64,000 nt of DNA from Neobacillus drentensis NBRC 102427 (GCF_001591445.1 NZ_BCUX01000017.1:1-64000), one strand, 5' to 3'; shown: positions 28,183 through 37,015, counted from the stretch's first letter. Notes: a model not told the origin generated them from the letters alone. Numbers and translations: made by a program.

Positions 28183-28689
28183 TTATCGAAAGTTTTGTTC
28201 AATAAATTCTTGTTCTTCTTCGGGTGTCAATAACTGTGTCGCAACTCCGATTGTCCCGGTTTGAAGTGAAAGAATTTCGTTGTGTGCTTCGACCGCATTT
28301 TCGAAATTCCCTTCGTTCCATTCATCCAAGAATCGTAAATAAACGTCTTCGTGAACATAATCCGTTTCGTCTATTGTTTTAAGCAATTCGTCAATTCTTC
28401 CGCGCGTCATTTCGGTCGACCCTACCTTCATATCTGCAGCAACTTTTTGGTGAGTCATACGGTGAACAATCCATTGGAATTCGGCTTCGGTAGGAACGTA
28501 AATTCCTTCAGTGATTTTTGTTTCAAGTTCGGCTTCGTTTTCAATATCCGTGTCAAGCGAAGCTTCGGTTCCCACTTTTTCTTTCCAGTCACTAGTCATA
28601 GCTTGATATATTAGCACACCGACGACAATGACCCCCAATACACCAACAATCGAAATACCAATCAAAAGTCTGTTCAAAAATTTTCCCAT
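28183..28689 (-). CDS. DUF6241-like anchored protein
   Basis: The 168-residue protein has one N-terminal membrane helix (about residues 8-30), an acidic linker, and a C-terminal helical domain (EAEFQWIVHRMTHQKVAADM, LRFLDEWNEGNFENAVEAHN) matching the DUF6241 type of Bacillus proteins. It is presumably exposed outside the membrane. The function is unknown. Confidence 0.7.
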   Translation of the reverse strand: MGKFLNRLLIGISIVGVLGVIVVGVLIYQAMTSDWKEKVGTEASLDTDIENEAELETKITEGIYVPTEAEFQWIVHRMTHQKVAADMKVGSTEMTRGRIDELLKTIDETDYVHEDVYLRFLDEWNEGNFENAVEAHNEILSLQTGTIGVATQLLTPEEEQEFIEQNFR

Positions 28690-29046
28690 TTACCCAACTG
28701 CCCCTTTTATACTTATCACTATTTTATTTCTTATGGATACGAACACAACAACCCGAACGTTAAAGACTGTCACTTAAAATACCAGTTCCTGTCCCTTCTT
28801 CTTTATGTATTATTTGTTTTGTCTTAATTCCTAAAGTAAAGACAAGAACACAACATAGTACAACGGCTGTCCCACATAACTTATTCAACGCTGCAATAAG
28901 CGGTTTTATCAGCAATTTTTTGGAGTAAATCAGCGGAAATCAAGGTTCTATAGAGAGAGATGTATTTTTTCAATCATATCCAACATATCTTCACTGTAGC
29001 GTTTAGGTCCTACAAAGGAAACGGGTGAAGCAATGGTATAAGAAAT
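28690..29046. other. Non-coding gap with possible gene scraps
   Basis: On the minus strand there are two start-less fragments: one near 28785-28935 reading NKLCGTAVVLCCVLVFTLGI, and one near 28963-29040 reading IASPVSFVGPKRYSEDMLDM. Neither can be assigned. Otherwise nothing is visible. Confidence 0.35.
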
Positions 29047-29355
29047 TTATTGACGTGGGGCAAACAAGATGACCGAAGCACCAATTAAACATATTCCTGC
29101 ACCCACCCAATCATATAAATCAGGTGTTTTTTTATCTATGGCCCATCCCCATAAAACAGAGAGCACGATAAACACTCCACCATAGGCCGCATAAACTCTA
29201 CCGAATGATGGAAAGGTTTGAAATGTAGCTATTATACCGTATAAAGCTAATGCTATCCCTCCACTTATTCCCCAATAAACTGGCTTACTTTCTCTTAACC
29301 ATAACCAAATTAAATAACCTCCGCCAATTTCAGCTAATCCTGCAAGAATAAACAA
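29047..29355 (-). CDS. YnfA/UPF0060 family membrane protein
   Basis: The 102-residue protein has four helices and the YnfA pattern: [40 protein letters not shown] and [20 protein letters not shown], ending FAPRQ. UPF0060 proteins resemble SMR-type exporters and may act as small drug or cation transporters. The native start seems damaged: the expected ATG three or four codons upstream is one base out of frame, leaving a TTG at 29355 without a good ribosome site. Its 3' end is copied at 19605-19748. Confidence 0.78.
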   Translation of the reverse strand: MFILAGLAEIGGGYLIWLWLRESKPVYWGISGGIALALYGIIATFQTFPSFGRVYAAYGGVFIVLSVLWGWAIDKKTPDLYDWVGAGICLIGASVILFAPRQ

Positions 29356-29427
29356 AATAATTGCATTAAAAATTCAGACCACTTCCTAACATTAATCAAT
29401 ATTCAAAGTATAACGTACTCTTATTCA

Positions 29428-29512
29428 ATTTTCCTGCTTCGTTGGAACAAGAAAAAGGAGCCGCATCTACAACTCCTTGTTTCGCGAAAGTACCTCGTTA
29501 AATTAAGAATAA
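29428..29512 (-). repeat. Dispersed repeat, copy 12
   Basis: TTTTCCTGCTTCGTTGGAAC, AAGAAAAAGGAGCCGCATCTA and GTACCTCGTTAAATTAAGAAT follow the family order with divergence. It lies between the YnfA gene and the nucleotidyltransferase gene. Confidence 0.65.
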
Positions 29513-29707
29513 ACTTAGAATCGGAGGTAACAACATTAATATTATTGAAATGGAAATAAGGACATTTGATACTTTTACTGAAAGTTTTTCACGTCTTATA
29601 TTTTACCACACATTTCCAAAATTTTATTCAACTGAACTTTAATCGATGTATTGCAAGGAAAAGGTAATCAGGTTGACCTAAATAAACGGACCTCGGCCTC
29701 CAGTTTT

Positions 29708-29745
29708 AAAGCACAAATCCTCCCTACTGGAATTGTGCTTTTTCT
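29708..29745 (+). terminator. Intrinsic terminator, orphan
   Basis: AAAGCACAA at 29708-29716 pairs with TTGTGCTTT at 29733-29741, with extra pairs inside, followed by TTTTC. No + strand gene precedes it. On the minus strand it would follow the gene at 29810 with AAAACT only. Confidence 0.6.
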
Positions 29746-29809
29746 TTGCTATTTGTACGGTTCACCGAATTAGAGAGAATACTTAAAACTATAAAATTTA
29801 GAATATATA

Positions 29810-30394
29810 TCATCCTTTATAATAATCAATGGCTTTTTGGTAATCCTCAAGTGTATCAACATCCATTAAGACTCCCGGATCATCTACATTCATGTATTTT
29901 TTTTCGAAACCTCCTAGGACCGCACGCAAATTACTTTCTGGATTGGTTTCGAGGATTTTCTGTTTCACTTCGCTCGATAATTTGATTGGGTGACCGCCTT
30001 TATAGTTGAAGCTGGGAATTACAACGTTCCCCTCTTGTTTTTCTAATAGATGAATCGTCTCTTTTTTAACAAGCGGACAATCTCCGGGTGTAATAAAAAA
30101 GGTTGGTTCAGTTAATTCGCTGCACCCCTTTTGTATGGAACTAAACATTCCTTGATTAAAGTTTTCATTATAAACAAATTGGATCTGAAAGGAATGGGCA
30201 TTTTTACTGCCGAGTTTTGCTATTTCCGCTTGGATGATTTCTGATTGAAACCCGGCTACGACGATGACTCTCCTGCATATTCCTTCAAATTTAGATACCG
30301 TATGCTCTATCATTGTCATTTTCCCCAGGGGCAAAGTCATTTTATATGTATTCGCTCGGCTGGAATAGCCAGCAGCTAGGATGATTGCTTCCAT
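29810..30394 (-). CDS. MobA/MocA-like nucleotidyltransferase
   Basis: The protein (about 194 residues from the ATG at 30394, with AGAAGGTG upstream) starts EAIILAAGYSSRANTYKMTL, the NTP-binding GxGG-like loop with essential Lys of MobA/MocA/PucB cytidylyl- or guanylyltransferases. It contains FFITPGDCPLVKKETIH with the metal-binding GDxP. Such enzymes finish molybdenum cofactor for xanthine dehydrogenase-type enzymes, but no molybdoenzyme lies nearby. A few codons upstream, a GTG also in frame is less likely. Confidence 0.75.
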   Translation of the reverse strand: MEAIILAAGYSSRANTYKMTLPLGKMTMIEHTVSKFEGICRRVIVVAGFQSEIIQAEIAKLGSKNAHSFQIQFVYNENFNQGMFSSIQKGCSELTEPTFFITPGDCPLVKKETIHLLEKQEGNVVIPSFNYKGGHPIKLSSEVKQKILETNPESNLRAVLGGFEKKYMNVDDPGVLMDVDTLEDYQKAIDYYKG

Positions 30395-30700
30395 TTTTAT
30401 CACCTTCTACCTATCGTTGAGTTTTAATCCTAGTCCCAAAAGATCATTCGTTTAATGTTAGGTAATCAAGTTTTTTGGGGATAACAGACTCTAGGTACTT
30501 AGAATATATGAGATGAATGGTATGAATATTTGTACTTTATATCCTATCCCTATCTTTCTAATAATATGGATACGGCACTTTATAAAAGGAACAAAGCCAT
30601 ATTACCATATTAAATTTACTTCTATCTCTTGTTAACAACATTTGAAACATGGAGCCAAAATATCTACCCCTTTGATTGTGTGTTATAATGTCCAAAAAAG
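30395..30700. other. Non-coding gap upstream of the XRE-cupin gene
   Basis: No coding sequence is visible. A TATAAT hexamer occurs at 30684-30689, but its -35 region is weak. The operator described separately lies directly after it. Confidence 0.4.
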
Positions 30701-30748
30701 ACAATATAACGATTTATGTTTTATTGTAAATTTCAGACGTTATATTGT
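30701..30748. promoter_or_regulatory. 11 bp perfect inverted repeat, probable XRE operator
   Basis: ACAATATAACG (30701-30711) and CGTTATATTGT (30738-30748) form a perfect 11 bp inverted repeat 26 bp apart, between the likely promoter and the XRE-cupin start. The half-site spacing suggests looping or two dimers. Autoregulation is likely. Confidence 0.7.
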
Positions 30749-30772
30749 AAACAAAAATTTAGGAGTGCTCTT

Positions 30773-31327
30773 ATGGAAGAAATAAATCTAATCATTGCAA
30801 AAAATTTAAAAGCTTTTAGGGAAAGGAAAAAGTTAAGCCTCGAAAAAGTCGCAGAGATTACCGGGGTAAGTAAAACAATGATTGGTCAAATCGAAAGAGG
30901 TGAATCAAGTCCAACAATTACAACCATATGGAAAATTGCAAATGGATTAAAGATTTCTTTTACCTCTTTAATCAATAATCCGCAACCAGATACTAAAGTG
31001 ATCTTAAAAAATGATGTTCAAACACTTTTTGAGGATAATGGAAAATACAGACTTTATCCGTTTTTCCCCTTCGAAGAGGATAGACGATTTGAAGTTTATT
31101 CTGTTGAAATAGAAGTAGGTGGATTTCTTAGTTCGGAGTCGCACCGTGAAGGAACTGAGGAGTTCTTAACTGTTTTCGAAGGTGAATTAACTGTACAGGT
31201 AAATAACATTGAGTATACAGTAAAAAATGGCGATTCTATCAGATTTATGGCGGACAGACCTCATACCTATTATAATTCTGGTGGCACATTATCTCGATTA
31301 AGTATGGTTATCTACTATCCAAATTAA
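30773..31327 (+). CDS. XRE family regulator with C-terminal cupin
   Basis: From the ATG at 30773 (TTAGGAGTGCTCTT upstream) the product is 184 residues: an XRE helix-turn-helix at about residues 8-62 (LSLEKVAEITGVSKTMIGQI) and a cupin sensor domain at about 110-180 (SHREGTEEFLTVFEGELTVQ ... GDSIRFMADRPHTYYN). XRE-cupin regulators respond to small metabolites and often control amino acid or stress genes. The upstream 11 bp inverted repeat suggests autoregulation. A terminator follows directly. Confidence 0.82.
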   Translation: MEEINLIIAKNLKAFRERKKLSLEKVAEITGVSKTMIGQIERGESSPTITTIWKIANGLKISFTSLINNPQPDTKVILKNDVQTLFEDNGKYRLYPFFPFEEDRRFEVYSVEIEVGGFLSSESHREGTEEFLTVFEGELTVQVNNIEYTVKNGDSIRFMADRPHTYYNSGGTLSRLSMVIYYPN

Positions 31328-31353
31328 AACCCCGCTCAATAAACGGGGTTTTT
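31327..31353 (+). terminator. Terminator of the XRE-cupin gene
   Basis: AAACCCCG and CGGGGTTT form an 8 bp stem starting at the stop codon and running into TTTTTA. Confidence 0.85.
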
Positions 31354-31412
31354 ACCTTTGCATTCTTACTCTTGGAACAAGGTCTAAACTTAAAACATTA
31401 AACAGACACCAA

Positions 31413-31625
31413 TCAAGATATCAATACATAAACAAAAATGAGTAGTAAGCCTGTCATATCTAATGCAAAATCCGCTACTACCCCAACAATTAAAAGAATT
31501 TTAATCCAAATATTTTCATTCTTAATATCTTTGTATGCTTTTATCATTAACCAACCCAAAATGCTGATTCCTGTTAAGACCATTAAAAAGCCAATAATCT
31601 TCAATATCATATATTTTTCCTTCAC
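31413..31625 (-). CDS. Small membrane protein, 70 aa
   Basis: Two hydrophobic helices (ILKIIGFLMVLTGISILGWL and IWIKILLIVGVVADFALDMT) flank a charged loop. It has a basic start and a hydrophobic end. The family is not recognised. Confidence 0.5.
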   Translation of the reverse strand: MKEKYMILKIIGFLMVLTGISILGWLMIKAYKDIKNENIWIKILLIVGVVADFALDMTGLLLIFVYVLIS

Positions 31626-31731
31626 TTAAAAATGCTGACCAGTTCTATTGGTCCTGATGTGATTGACTAATAGTGGAACTATGCAATCCAGAGAGTTAGC
31701 TGAGGAAATAAGTTACTCATTGATATAATTG

Positions 31732-32100
31732 TTAATCCCAGCCAAACCCCAGTTTGCCTTCATTTATTTTACTTTTGTTCCATTCTAAAATACCTTCTCC
31801 TTCTTCAATACCTTGTTCTTCCATTTCCTTTTTATAAAACTCGATAATTTTATTACGTATTTCATTTTCTTGGGGTAAATCTACGATTAAAGAAGTAGCA
31901 TATGATCCACCTTCATCTTCTATTCTTTCTGGTTCATCTAGAATACCGATAACATTTACCTTTGTTGCACCAAGTTCATAGAGTTTGTCAACAAATTTAA
32001 TTGCATTTTCAGTTTCTCCAAACCTATTAGTAGCTAAAGCTGATGGATTGTTGCTGTTTTTAAGCCATTCTAATGCTTCAAATGATTTCATTAAAGACAC
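31732..32100 (-). CDS. Hypothetical soluble protein, 122 aa
   Basis: The acidic product (MSLMKSFEALEWLKNSNNPS, KLYELGATKVNVIGILDEPE) has an alternating helix-strand pattern with GATKV and a Glu-rich C-terminal half. It looks like a small regulatory or immunity-type domain, but I do not recognise it. AAGGAGTGTCTTT precedes the ATG. Confidence 0.55.
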   Translation of the reverse strand: MSLMKSFEALEWLKNSNNPSALATNRFGETENAIKFVDKLYELGATKVNVIGILDEPERIEDEGGSYATSLIVDLPQENEIRNKIIEFYKKEMEEQGIEEGEGILEWNKSKINEGKLGFGWD

Positions 32101-32162
32101 TCCTTAAGCAATTGTTTTTACGGTTGTATTGTATAAATCCTATTATAATTTAAATCAAGTCT

Positions 32163-32272
32163 TACTAAATTACTCTGCTTACGTTAGTGCAATAAGCAAA
32201 AAAATCCACCAAAATGGCAGCTGAATCTTAAGCTCTTGCACCCGTTTGTTTAAGTACAATCCTTCACAATCC
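32163..32272 (-). repeat. Dispersed repeat, copy 13
   Basis: TACTCTGCTTACGTTAGTGCA, AAGCAAAAAAATCCACCAAAA, TGGCAGCTGAATCTTAAGCTC, TTGCACCCGTTTGTTTAAG and TACAATCCTTCACAATCC follow the family order. On the minus strand CTGCCATTTTGGTGG runs into TTTTTTT. Confidence 0.8.
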
Positions 32273-32515
32273 GAATGCAAACGATAGCCCTTATTTACAG
32301 TAGTGAAAATAATTCAAAATTTCCTTTTATCTTTTGTTTTAAAAAGATATTGAAGCCATTTTAGAATTTTTAAGGAAGTGTTTAACATCACTTACTAATT
32401 CTTAATTAGAACCGAGTAGTTTTAACTAATTCAATAAAATTATCCATTAATATAAAAAACCGCTTATCAGCGATTTTGACTAAATGTGAAAAGTTCTAAA
32501 AAGCTCTTTTCCCAT

Positions 32516-32827
32516 TCAAACAGGTCCGATTAGTACTCCAAGTAGTCGAAAATTAGAGGAATAAATACATCCTACCGTAACAAAGTACGCTGATAGTACA
32601 AAGGGTAGAAAAGAATATCTTTCTTTTCCTCCACCTGCATCTTTAAACGCATCCCATATCGCAAAGAAATACAAACAAGGGTAAAACATTAACCACTGAT
32701 AATCAGCTTGTATAATCGCTTTTTCAATCTCTCCGTGAAAACTTAAAATAATAAATTCGTTAAAATTAGTTGGACATTCACCAAAAATTTTAAAAAAATG
32801 AGTATAGTACTTATATATATTTCTCAT
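32516..32827 (-). CDS. Small membrane protein, possibly truncated, 103 aa
   Basis: The product (MRNIYKYYTHFFKIFGECPT ... YPCLYFFAIWDAFKDAGGG ... SAYFVTVGCIYSSNFRLLGV) has two or three hydrophobic segments and a conserved-looking AIWDAFKDAGG loop. It ends soon after GVLIGPV, where related proteins seem to continue; a premature stop is possible. The family is not identified. Confidence 0.5.
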   Translation of the reverse strand: MRNIYKYYTHFFKIFGECPTNFNEFIILSFHGEIEKAIIQADYQWLMFYPCLYFFAIWDAFKDAGGGKERYSFLPFVLSAYFVTVGCIYSSNFRLLGVLIGPV

Positions 32828-32915
32828 TCAGAAATTGTCCGAAACCCCGAAGGGCAATGGTCCAAAATAACACTTCCTTTTCATTCGCCACATCATTCTA
32901 ACCCTTTGCCAATTC

Positions 32916-33929
32916 TTATCGATCTTCTACCAATGGTGGTTGCTCAAGCCAGCGATTCTTTATCATGATATGAATCCAATCGTTACTAATCTTTAAATCA
33001 GCCATTATTGCCATCATGTACTTTGATGATAAATCACGTCTTGATGCGAATGCTAGCCCTGTTCCATAATAAATCATTGCCGTCGACGTTAAAAATCCAA
33101 TTTGGAACATCAATAGCTTTTCAGAAAACGGTGATACCGTAGAATCCGTAATTTCAGCATCATAAATAGGTGGACTTGGAACATTTTCTGAAAGTAAAAC
33201 CTCATTAAACATTTTAATATTCTCCTCTGCCATTTTTATTGCTTTCAGTAAGAAATTTTTAACTTTATCAGACTTTGCAACTTGATGGGCGGCGACTACA
33301 AAGGCTTTAGCAAATGTACTTTTTTTCGAATTAAAGTAAATATTAGTAAGTTCAACACAACTTAAAGCTCTTTTTTCTCCAAACCAACCTGTTAAATAAT
33401 TGTTATCATCTACATATTCTGAGCTATCGGGTGGATTCACCACAGGAGGACGATGATACACACCTTTTTCTAGCATAATATCCTTTGTTCTGTTACATAA
33501 TTCAACCGCACTAGCATTACATTCAGTAAAATAATTACGAACATCCAGTCGTGTACATGTAGTTATTGCTCCACTATACCCATGACAACCATGTAAAGAC
33601 ATGATGTTTAGATATTTTAAACACAAAATATCAGAAAAAAGTCGGGGGGCATTTGGTGTATAGTCATTATCCTTAAATCCAATAGGAATTGGATAACCTT
33701 CACTCCTAAAAAATTCTTTTATCTTTTCTATATGCTTCGTACTTAGGGACATTGCATATTCAAACGCACTTCTTATATCATTATCCTTCAGATGTTCCAT
33801 CATATGTTTGTGAATACACATACTTGCTGTTTCGTTTATATACTGCGTCCAAAGTGCGGCAATCTCAGCGGAAGTTAATTTAGCATTAGATGAGTTATCC
33901 AATTTAAACACCTCAATGTTTTTATTCAT
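32916..33929 (-). CDS. DUF3231 family protein, two ferritin-like repeats
   Basis: The 337-residue protein has two similar halves of about 160 residues, each with four-helix-bundle signatures (SAEIAALWTQYINETASMCI and, later, SCVELTNIYFNSKKSTFAKA). DUF3231 proteins belong to the ferritin-like group and occur in several copies in Bacillus, often linked to spore or stress functions. Metal-ligand Glu/His pairs are suggested (KHMMEHL and AHQVAK) but not proven. It is monocistronic. Confidence 0.78.
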   Translation of the reverse strand: MNKNIEVFKLDNSSNAKLTSAEIAALWTQYINETASMCIHKHMMEHLKDNDIRSAFEYAMSLSTKHIEKIKEFFRSEGYPIPIGFKDNDYTPNAPRLFSDILCLKYLNIMSLHGCHGYSGAITTCTRLDVRNYFTECNASAVELCNRTKDIMLEKGVYHRPPVVNPPDSSEYVDDNNYLTGWFGEKRALSCVELTNIYFNSKKSTFAKAFVVAAHQVAKSDKVKNFLLKAIKMAEENIKMFNEVLLSENVPSPPIYDAEITDSTVSPFSEKLLMFQIGFLTSTAMIYYGTGLAFASRRDLSSKYMMAIMADLKISNDWIHIMIKNRWLEQPPLVEDR

Positions 33930-34570
33930 AAGGTGTCCTTTTCACTACTTAGAAATTCAGATTATAGAGGAATATTTCATTATTAGCTTAATTAAAGTGG
34001 GAATTCAAATTACACAATCGTTAGACAATATACTCATAAGATTAAAAAATTTATTAAGAGTTCCTTCTGTACAAAAGTTGTATTTCTATAAGTATCTCTA
34101 ATTTCACATTGTTTTCGGTGGGCATAAAATGCTCACCTTTTTTATTTAATTAAACTTGCCGTAATGTTTTTCAATTTCTTTGTTATAAACTAAACTGTGT
34201 AATTTTATTGAACTATTCTGCTTCAATAGTTGAAAAAGGGACAGTTCTGTACTGTTATCGCATGCGATAGTTGCATAAGTATTTGAAAAAATAGCCTGTA
34301 TATATTTGAACGATGAATAACTTACCTATTATTTTGTGTTTGTTTGCACCATATACAGAAAATTGGGAAAAACGTAATCAAAATCGTAACTAAGTTTATA
34401 AATTCATCAAAAAATACGTTAGAAACATTGATATATCAACAATTTAATAGATTGCAGTTTTTTAAAATTTAGGTATTTTTTTTCAATTATTTTAAATTAT
34501 TCTAGATTAGTTCTTACGATGAATACAATGTTTCTTAACTATCGCAATTGAAAAAAGAACTTCGAATAAG
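33930..34570. other. Non-coding gap, A/T-rich
   Basis: No convincing gene is visible. A frame of about 60 codons on the + strand up to 34101 lacks a ribosome site. A hairpin terminator lies at 34117-34143, and around 34184-34240 weak similarity to the dispersed repeat left end can be seen. Confidence 0.4.
34117..34143 (+). terminator. Intrinsic terminator, orphan
   Basis: GGTGGGCAT at 34117-34125 pairs with ATGCTCACC at 34129-34137, followed by TTTTTT. No + strand gene of quality precedes it. Confidence 0.7.
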
Positions 34571-34606
34571 AAAAACATAGGGAGATTTTAGTCTTCCTAT
34601 GTTTTT
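34571..34606 (-). terminator. Terminator of the small basic protein gene
   Basis: AAAAACATAGG and CCTATGTTTTT form a long stem. On the minus strand the second arm ends in TTTTTC. It lies directly beyond the stop at 34614. Confidence 0.8.
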
Positions 34607-34613
34607 CTTCATA

Positions 34614-34763
34614 TTATTTATCTGTTTGTTTTTGCTTCTTTTTCAAATACTCCGCACGCATTTTTTCAAGTTGCTGCTTTTTATCAAATTTGGCAGGCGT
34701 CTGTTTTTCATGAAACTTCGTCACAGCTACCTGACCTTTGTAATCCAATTGATATTTTCCCAC
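34614..34763 (-). CDS. Small basic protein, 49 aa
   Basis: GTAGGTGTACAAA precedes a GTG opening GKYQLDYKGQVAVTKFHEKQ, followed by TPAKFDKKQQLEKMRAEYLK and a KKQKQTDK tail. It is very Lys-rich, and the first half looks like a small strand-rich segment. It has a good terminator. The family is not identified. Confidence 0.6.
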   Translation of the reverse strand: MGKYQLDYKGQVAVTKFHEKQTPAKFDKKQQLEKMRAEYLKKKQKQTDK

Positions 34764-35048
34764 TTTGTACACCTACTTTTCTTGTCTTTAAAGAGAATCT
34801 ATTCAACAAATATAATATACCTTATTTTACTGAAGTAAACCTTATTACTTTATTAGTGTACTGGTAACTTTGCATATATCAGTAAAAACATTAAAAACTT
34901 AGTAAAATAAGTCATCGCCAAATGGTATTCATTTCATTGCTATAATCAAAATAAAATGCCTTGACAAATCTACATCCCCGGTATTTTTCTCCAAAAAATC
35001 ACCCCTTGTTATTAACTTTTCTACTTATATCTATCCAAATATTACCTT

Positions 35049-35150
35049 ATTAAACTAACCTGCTCCGTTAGTTCAACAAGAAAAAAAAGATCGCCCCAGC
35101 GACCCTCATTTTTAACTCTTGCACTCGTTAGTTAAAGGATAAAGTTCAGA
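35049..35150 (-). repeat. Dispersed repeat, copy 15 (best-preserved)
   Basis: TTAAACTAACCTGCTCCGTTA, GTTCAACAAGAAAAAAAAG, ATCGCCCCAGCGACC, TTTAACTCTTGCACTCGTTAG and TTAAAGGATAAAGTTC follow the family order. On the minus strand GGTCGCTGGGGCGATC is followed by eight T. It lies 40 bp past the HxlR gene's stop, so it acts as its terminator. Confidence 0.88.
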
Positions 35151-35189
35151 AAATGTATTTATGTTTTCATAATCATAAGGAAGGAAATG

Positions 35190-35528
35190 TTAATCCATTG
35201 TATTTTTCAATTTTCTCTTTTTATGTTCCATACTCCACTCGTGCATTGAATCTAAAATCGGCTTCAATGTCATTCCATACTCAGTTATAGAATATTCCAC
35301 TTTAGGTGGGACTTCACGATATACCTCTCGACTTATGAGCCCCTCCTCCTCTAGTTCTCGTAATTGATTGGTTAGCATTTTGGGGGTAATGCCTACAAGT
35401 GCTTTTTTTAATTCTCCATATCTCATTGTGCCTTCCGACATTAGATACAATAAGATGATAGGCTTCCATTTCCCAACCAAGATGGAAAGAGCATCGTGTA
35501 CTTTACAAAATTCAGGTTTTATTTTCAT
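35190..35528 (-). CDS. HxlR/DUF24 family redox-sensing repressor
   Basis: From the ATG at 35528 (GGAGGTAAAG upstream) the product is 112 residues with the HxlR winged helix (KWKPIILLYLMSEGTMRYGE, LTNQLRELEEEGLISREVYR) and a single Cys at residue 8 (MKIKPEFCKVHDAL). An N-terminal Cys is the sensor thiol in YodB and CatR of B. subtilis, which respond to quinones and aldehydes. It faces the pirin and DoxX genes divergently; the palindrome between them fits its operator. Confidence 0.85.
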   Translation of the reverse strand: MKIKPEFCKVHDALSILVGKWKPIILLYLMSEGTMRYGELKKALVGITPKMLTNQLRELEEEGLISREVYREVPPKVEYSITEYGMTLKPILDSMHEWSMEHKKRKLKNTMD

Positions 35529-35540
35529 CTTTACCTCCAA

Positions 35541-35560
35541 TAGTATCCTTTTAGATACTA
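35541..35560. promoter_or_regulatory. HxlR-type operator
   Basis: TAGTATC at 35541-35547 and GATACTA at 35554-35560 form a perfect inverted repeat with a 6 nt spacer, extended by A and T on the outer sides. It lies just 13 bp upstream of the HxlR start, between the two divergent genes, where the repressor could control both. Confidence 0.72.
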
Positions 35561-35633
35561 TATATCTTCAAAGTGCATACTTATATAATTGATTTTAATG
35601 GTTTATTATGATTATGAAAAGGAGGCAATTAAA

Positions 35634-36491
35634 ATGAATACCGAAAATATTAAACGTCGTGAAATAAAAAAAGTATGGACAGTAACCGAACAAAAAATAA
35701 GCAATATTCATACCGCCAGTCCTATCCTTGCACCTGGCAACTGGGTAGATTATGATCCGTTCTTATTATTAATGGAAGATAAATTTCAAAAAGGAGCATT
35801 TAGTGAGCATCCTCATCGTGGTATAGAGACCTTAACATATATCATTGACGGAAGGCTTAATCATTATGACAATGCTACGGGGGCAGGTGGAATCCTAGAA
35901 AAAGGTGACCTTCAATTGATGACTGCTGGTAGAGGAGTGATCCATAATGAATCACCACTTAACGGTGAAACAGTTCATCTTCTTCAGCTTTGGGTTAATC
36001 TACCTCGTAAATATAAAATGGTAAAACCCCGTTATCAAAATATGCACGCAAAAGATATGCCTGTTCATCAAGAGAACGGTGCCTTAATTCGAGTATATTC
36101 AGGTACGTCTGGAGATATTGTATCGAACACCCTGAATTACGCACCTGTCACGTTTGTAGAAATGGTGTTGCAAGAAGGAGCATCCATTAGTCAAGACCTT
36201 CCTGGTACCTATAATGGCTATATTTATGTATTAGAAGGAAGTGGATCATTTGGTGAAAATAAACTTGAGGCGAGAAAAGGGCAAGCAATGTGGCTAGGTT
36301 CCGCAAATGATGGGGAAATGAGCAGTATTCACATTTCTGCAAACGAAAAATTACGTCTTGTTCTTTTTGCAGGTGAACCTCTCAGAGAACCTGTTGTAGC
36401 ATATGGACCTTTCGTAATGAATTCAGAAGAAGAAATTCGACAGGCTTATCGGGATTATCAGGAGGGTAAATTCGAATCTCCAGTAGATTAA
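35634..36491 (+). CDS. Pirin family protein
   Basis: The ATG at 35634 is preceded by AAAGGAGGCAATTAAA; a longer frame from 35589 is not supported. The 285-residue bicupin contains the pirin metal-binding set EHPHRGIETLTY (two His) and later AGRGVIHNESPL (His, Glu). Bacterial pirins often have quercetinase or regulatory activity and are induced in redox stress. DoxX follows 80 bp downstream on the same strand, and the HxlR regulator is divergent. Confidence 0.88.
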   Translation: MNTENIKRREIKKVWTVTEQKISNIHTASPILAPGNWVDYDPFLLLMEDKFQKGAFSEHPHRGIETLTYIIDGRLNHYDNATGAGGILEKGDLQLMTAGRGVIHNESPLNGETVHLLQLWVNLPRKYKMVKPRYQNMHAKDMPVHQENGALIRVYSGTSGDIVSNTLNYAPVTFVEMVLQEGASISQDLPGTYNGYIYVLEGSGSFGENKLEARKGQAMWLGSANDGEMSSIHISANEKLRLVLFAGEPLREPVVAYGPFVMNSEEEIRQAYRDYQEGKFESPVD

Positions 36492-36571
36492 GGATTTATA
36501 GAAATAGTCGAATGAATTTGATTAACTCATCAACGAACAAACTAAATAAAGATAATTAAAGGAGTAATAAG

Positions 36572-36967
36572 ATGATAGGGTTTGGTTTATTGTTAATTCG
36601 CTTAGTAATTGGATTGTCATTTGTAGCTCACGGAGCCCAAAAGTTATTTGGTTTTGGTGGCGGCGGTTTAAAAGTAACTGGTGCGCATTTTGAAAAATTA
36701 GGAATAAGACCAGGGGTAACAATGGCGTTACTCGCTGGGCTATCGGAATTAATAGGTGGAGCTATGTTTGCGTTAGGGTTACTTACCCCACTTGCAGGCA
36801 TTGTGATTGCAGGAACAATGGTAGTAGGGATTTTAAAAGTTCACGGACCAAATGGTTACTGGATTACAAAGGGTGGATATGAATATTGTCTTGCTGTATT
36901 AGTGGTCGCAATAGGTTTAGCGCTTACGGGGGCAGGACAATATTCACTCGATGCTATTTTATTTTAA
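36572..36967 (+). CDS. DoxX family membrane protein, second copy
   Basis: The 131-residue protein has four helices and the DoxX motif VAHGAQKLFGFGGGGLKVTG, then LAGLSELIGGAMFALGLLTP. It is clearly paralogous to the DoxX at 7819-8217 across nearly its whole length. AAAGGAGTAATAAG precedes the ATG. It lies 80 bp after pirin, in the same operon, under the HxlR regulator. Confidence 0.88.
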   Translation: MIGFGLLLIRLVIGLSFVAHGAQKLFGFGGGGLKVTGAHFEKLGIRPGVTMALLAGLSELIGGAMFALGLLTPLAGIVIAGTMVVGILKVHGPNGYWITKGGYEYCLAVLVVAIGLALTGAGQYSLDAILF

Positions 36968-37015
36968 ATTAAATCCATTTTTAACGGCATATGTTTTGGT
37001 TTCAAGGAATCAGAC

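Noticed and set aside
33916-34101. Open frame of 61 codons on the + strand before a terminator
   Set aside because: It begins inside the start of the DUF3231 gene, has no ribosome site and a composition expected from A/T-rich non-coding DNA.
34599-34838. Phe/Leu-rich + strand frame
   Set aside because: It is the antisense of the small Lys-rich protein gene at 34614-34763, which has a start signal and terminator.
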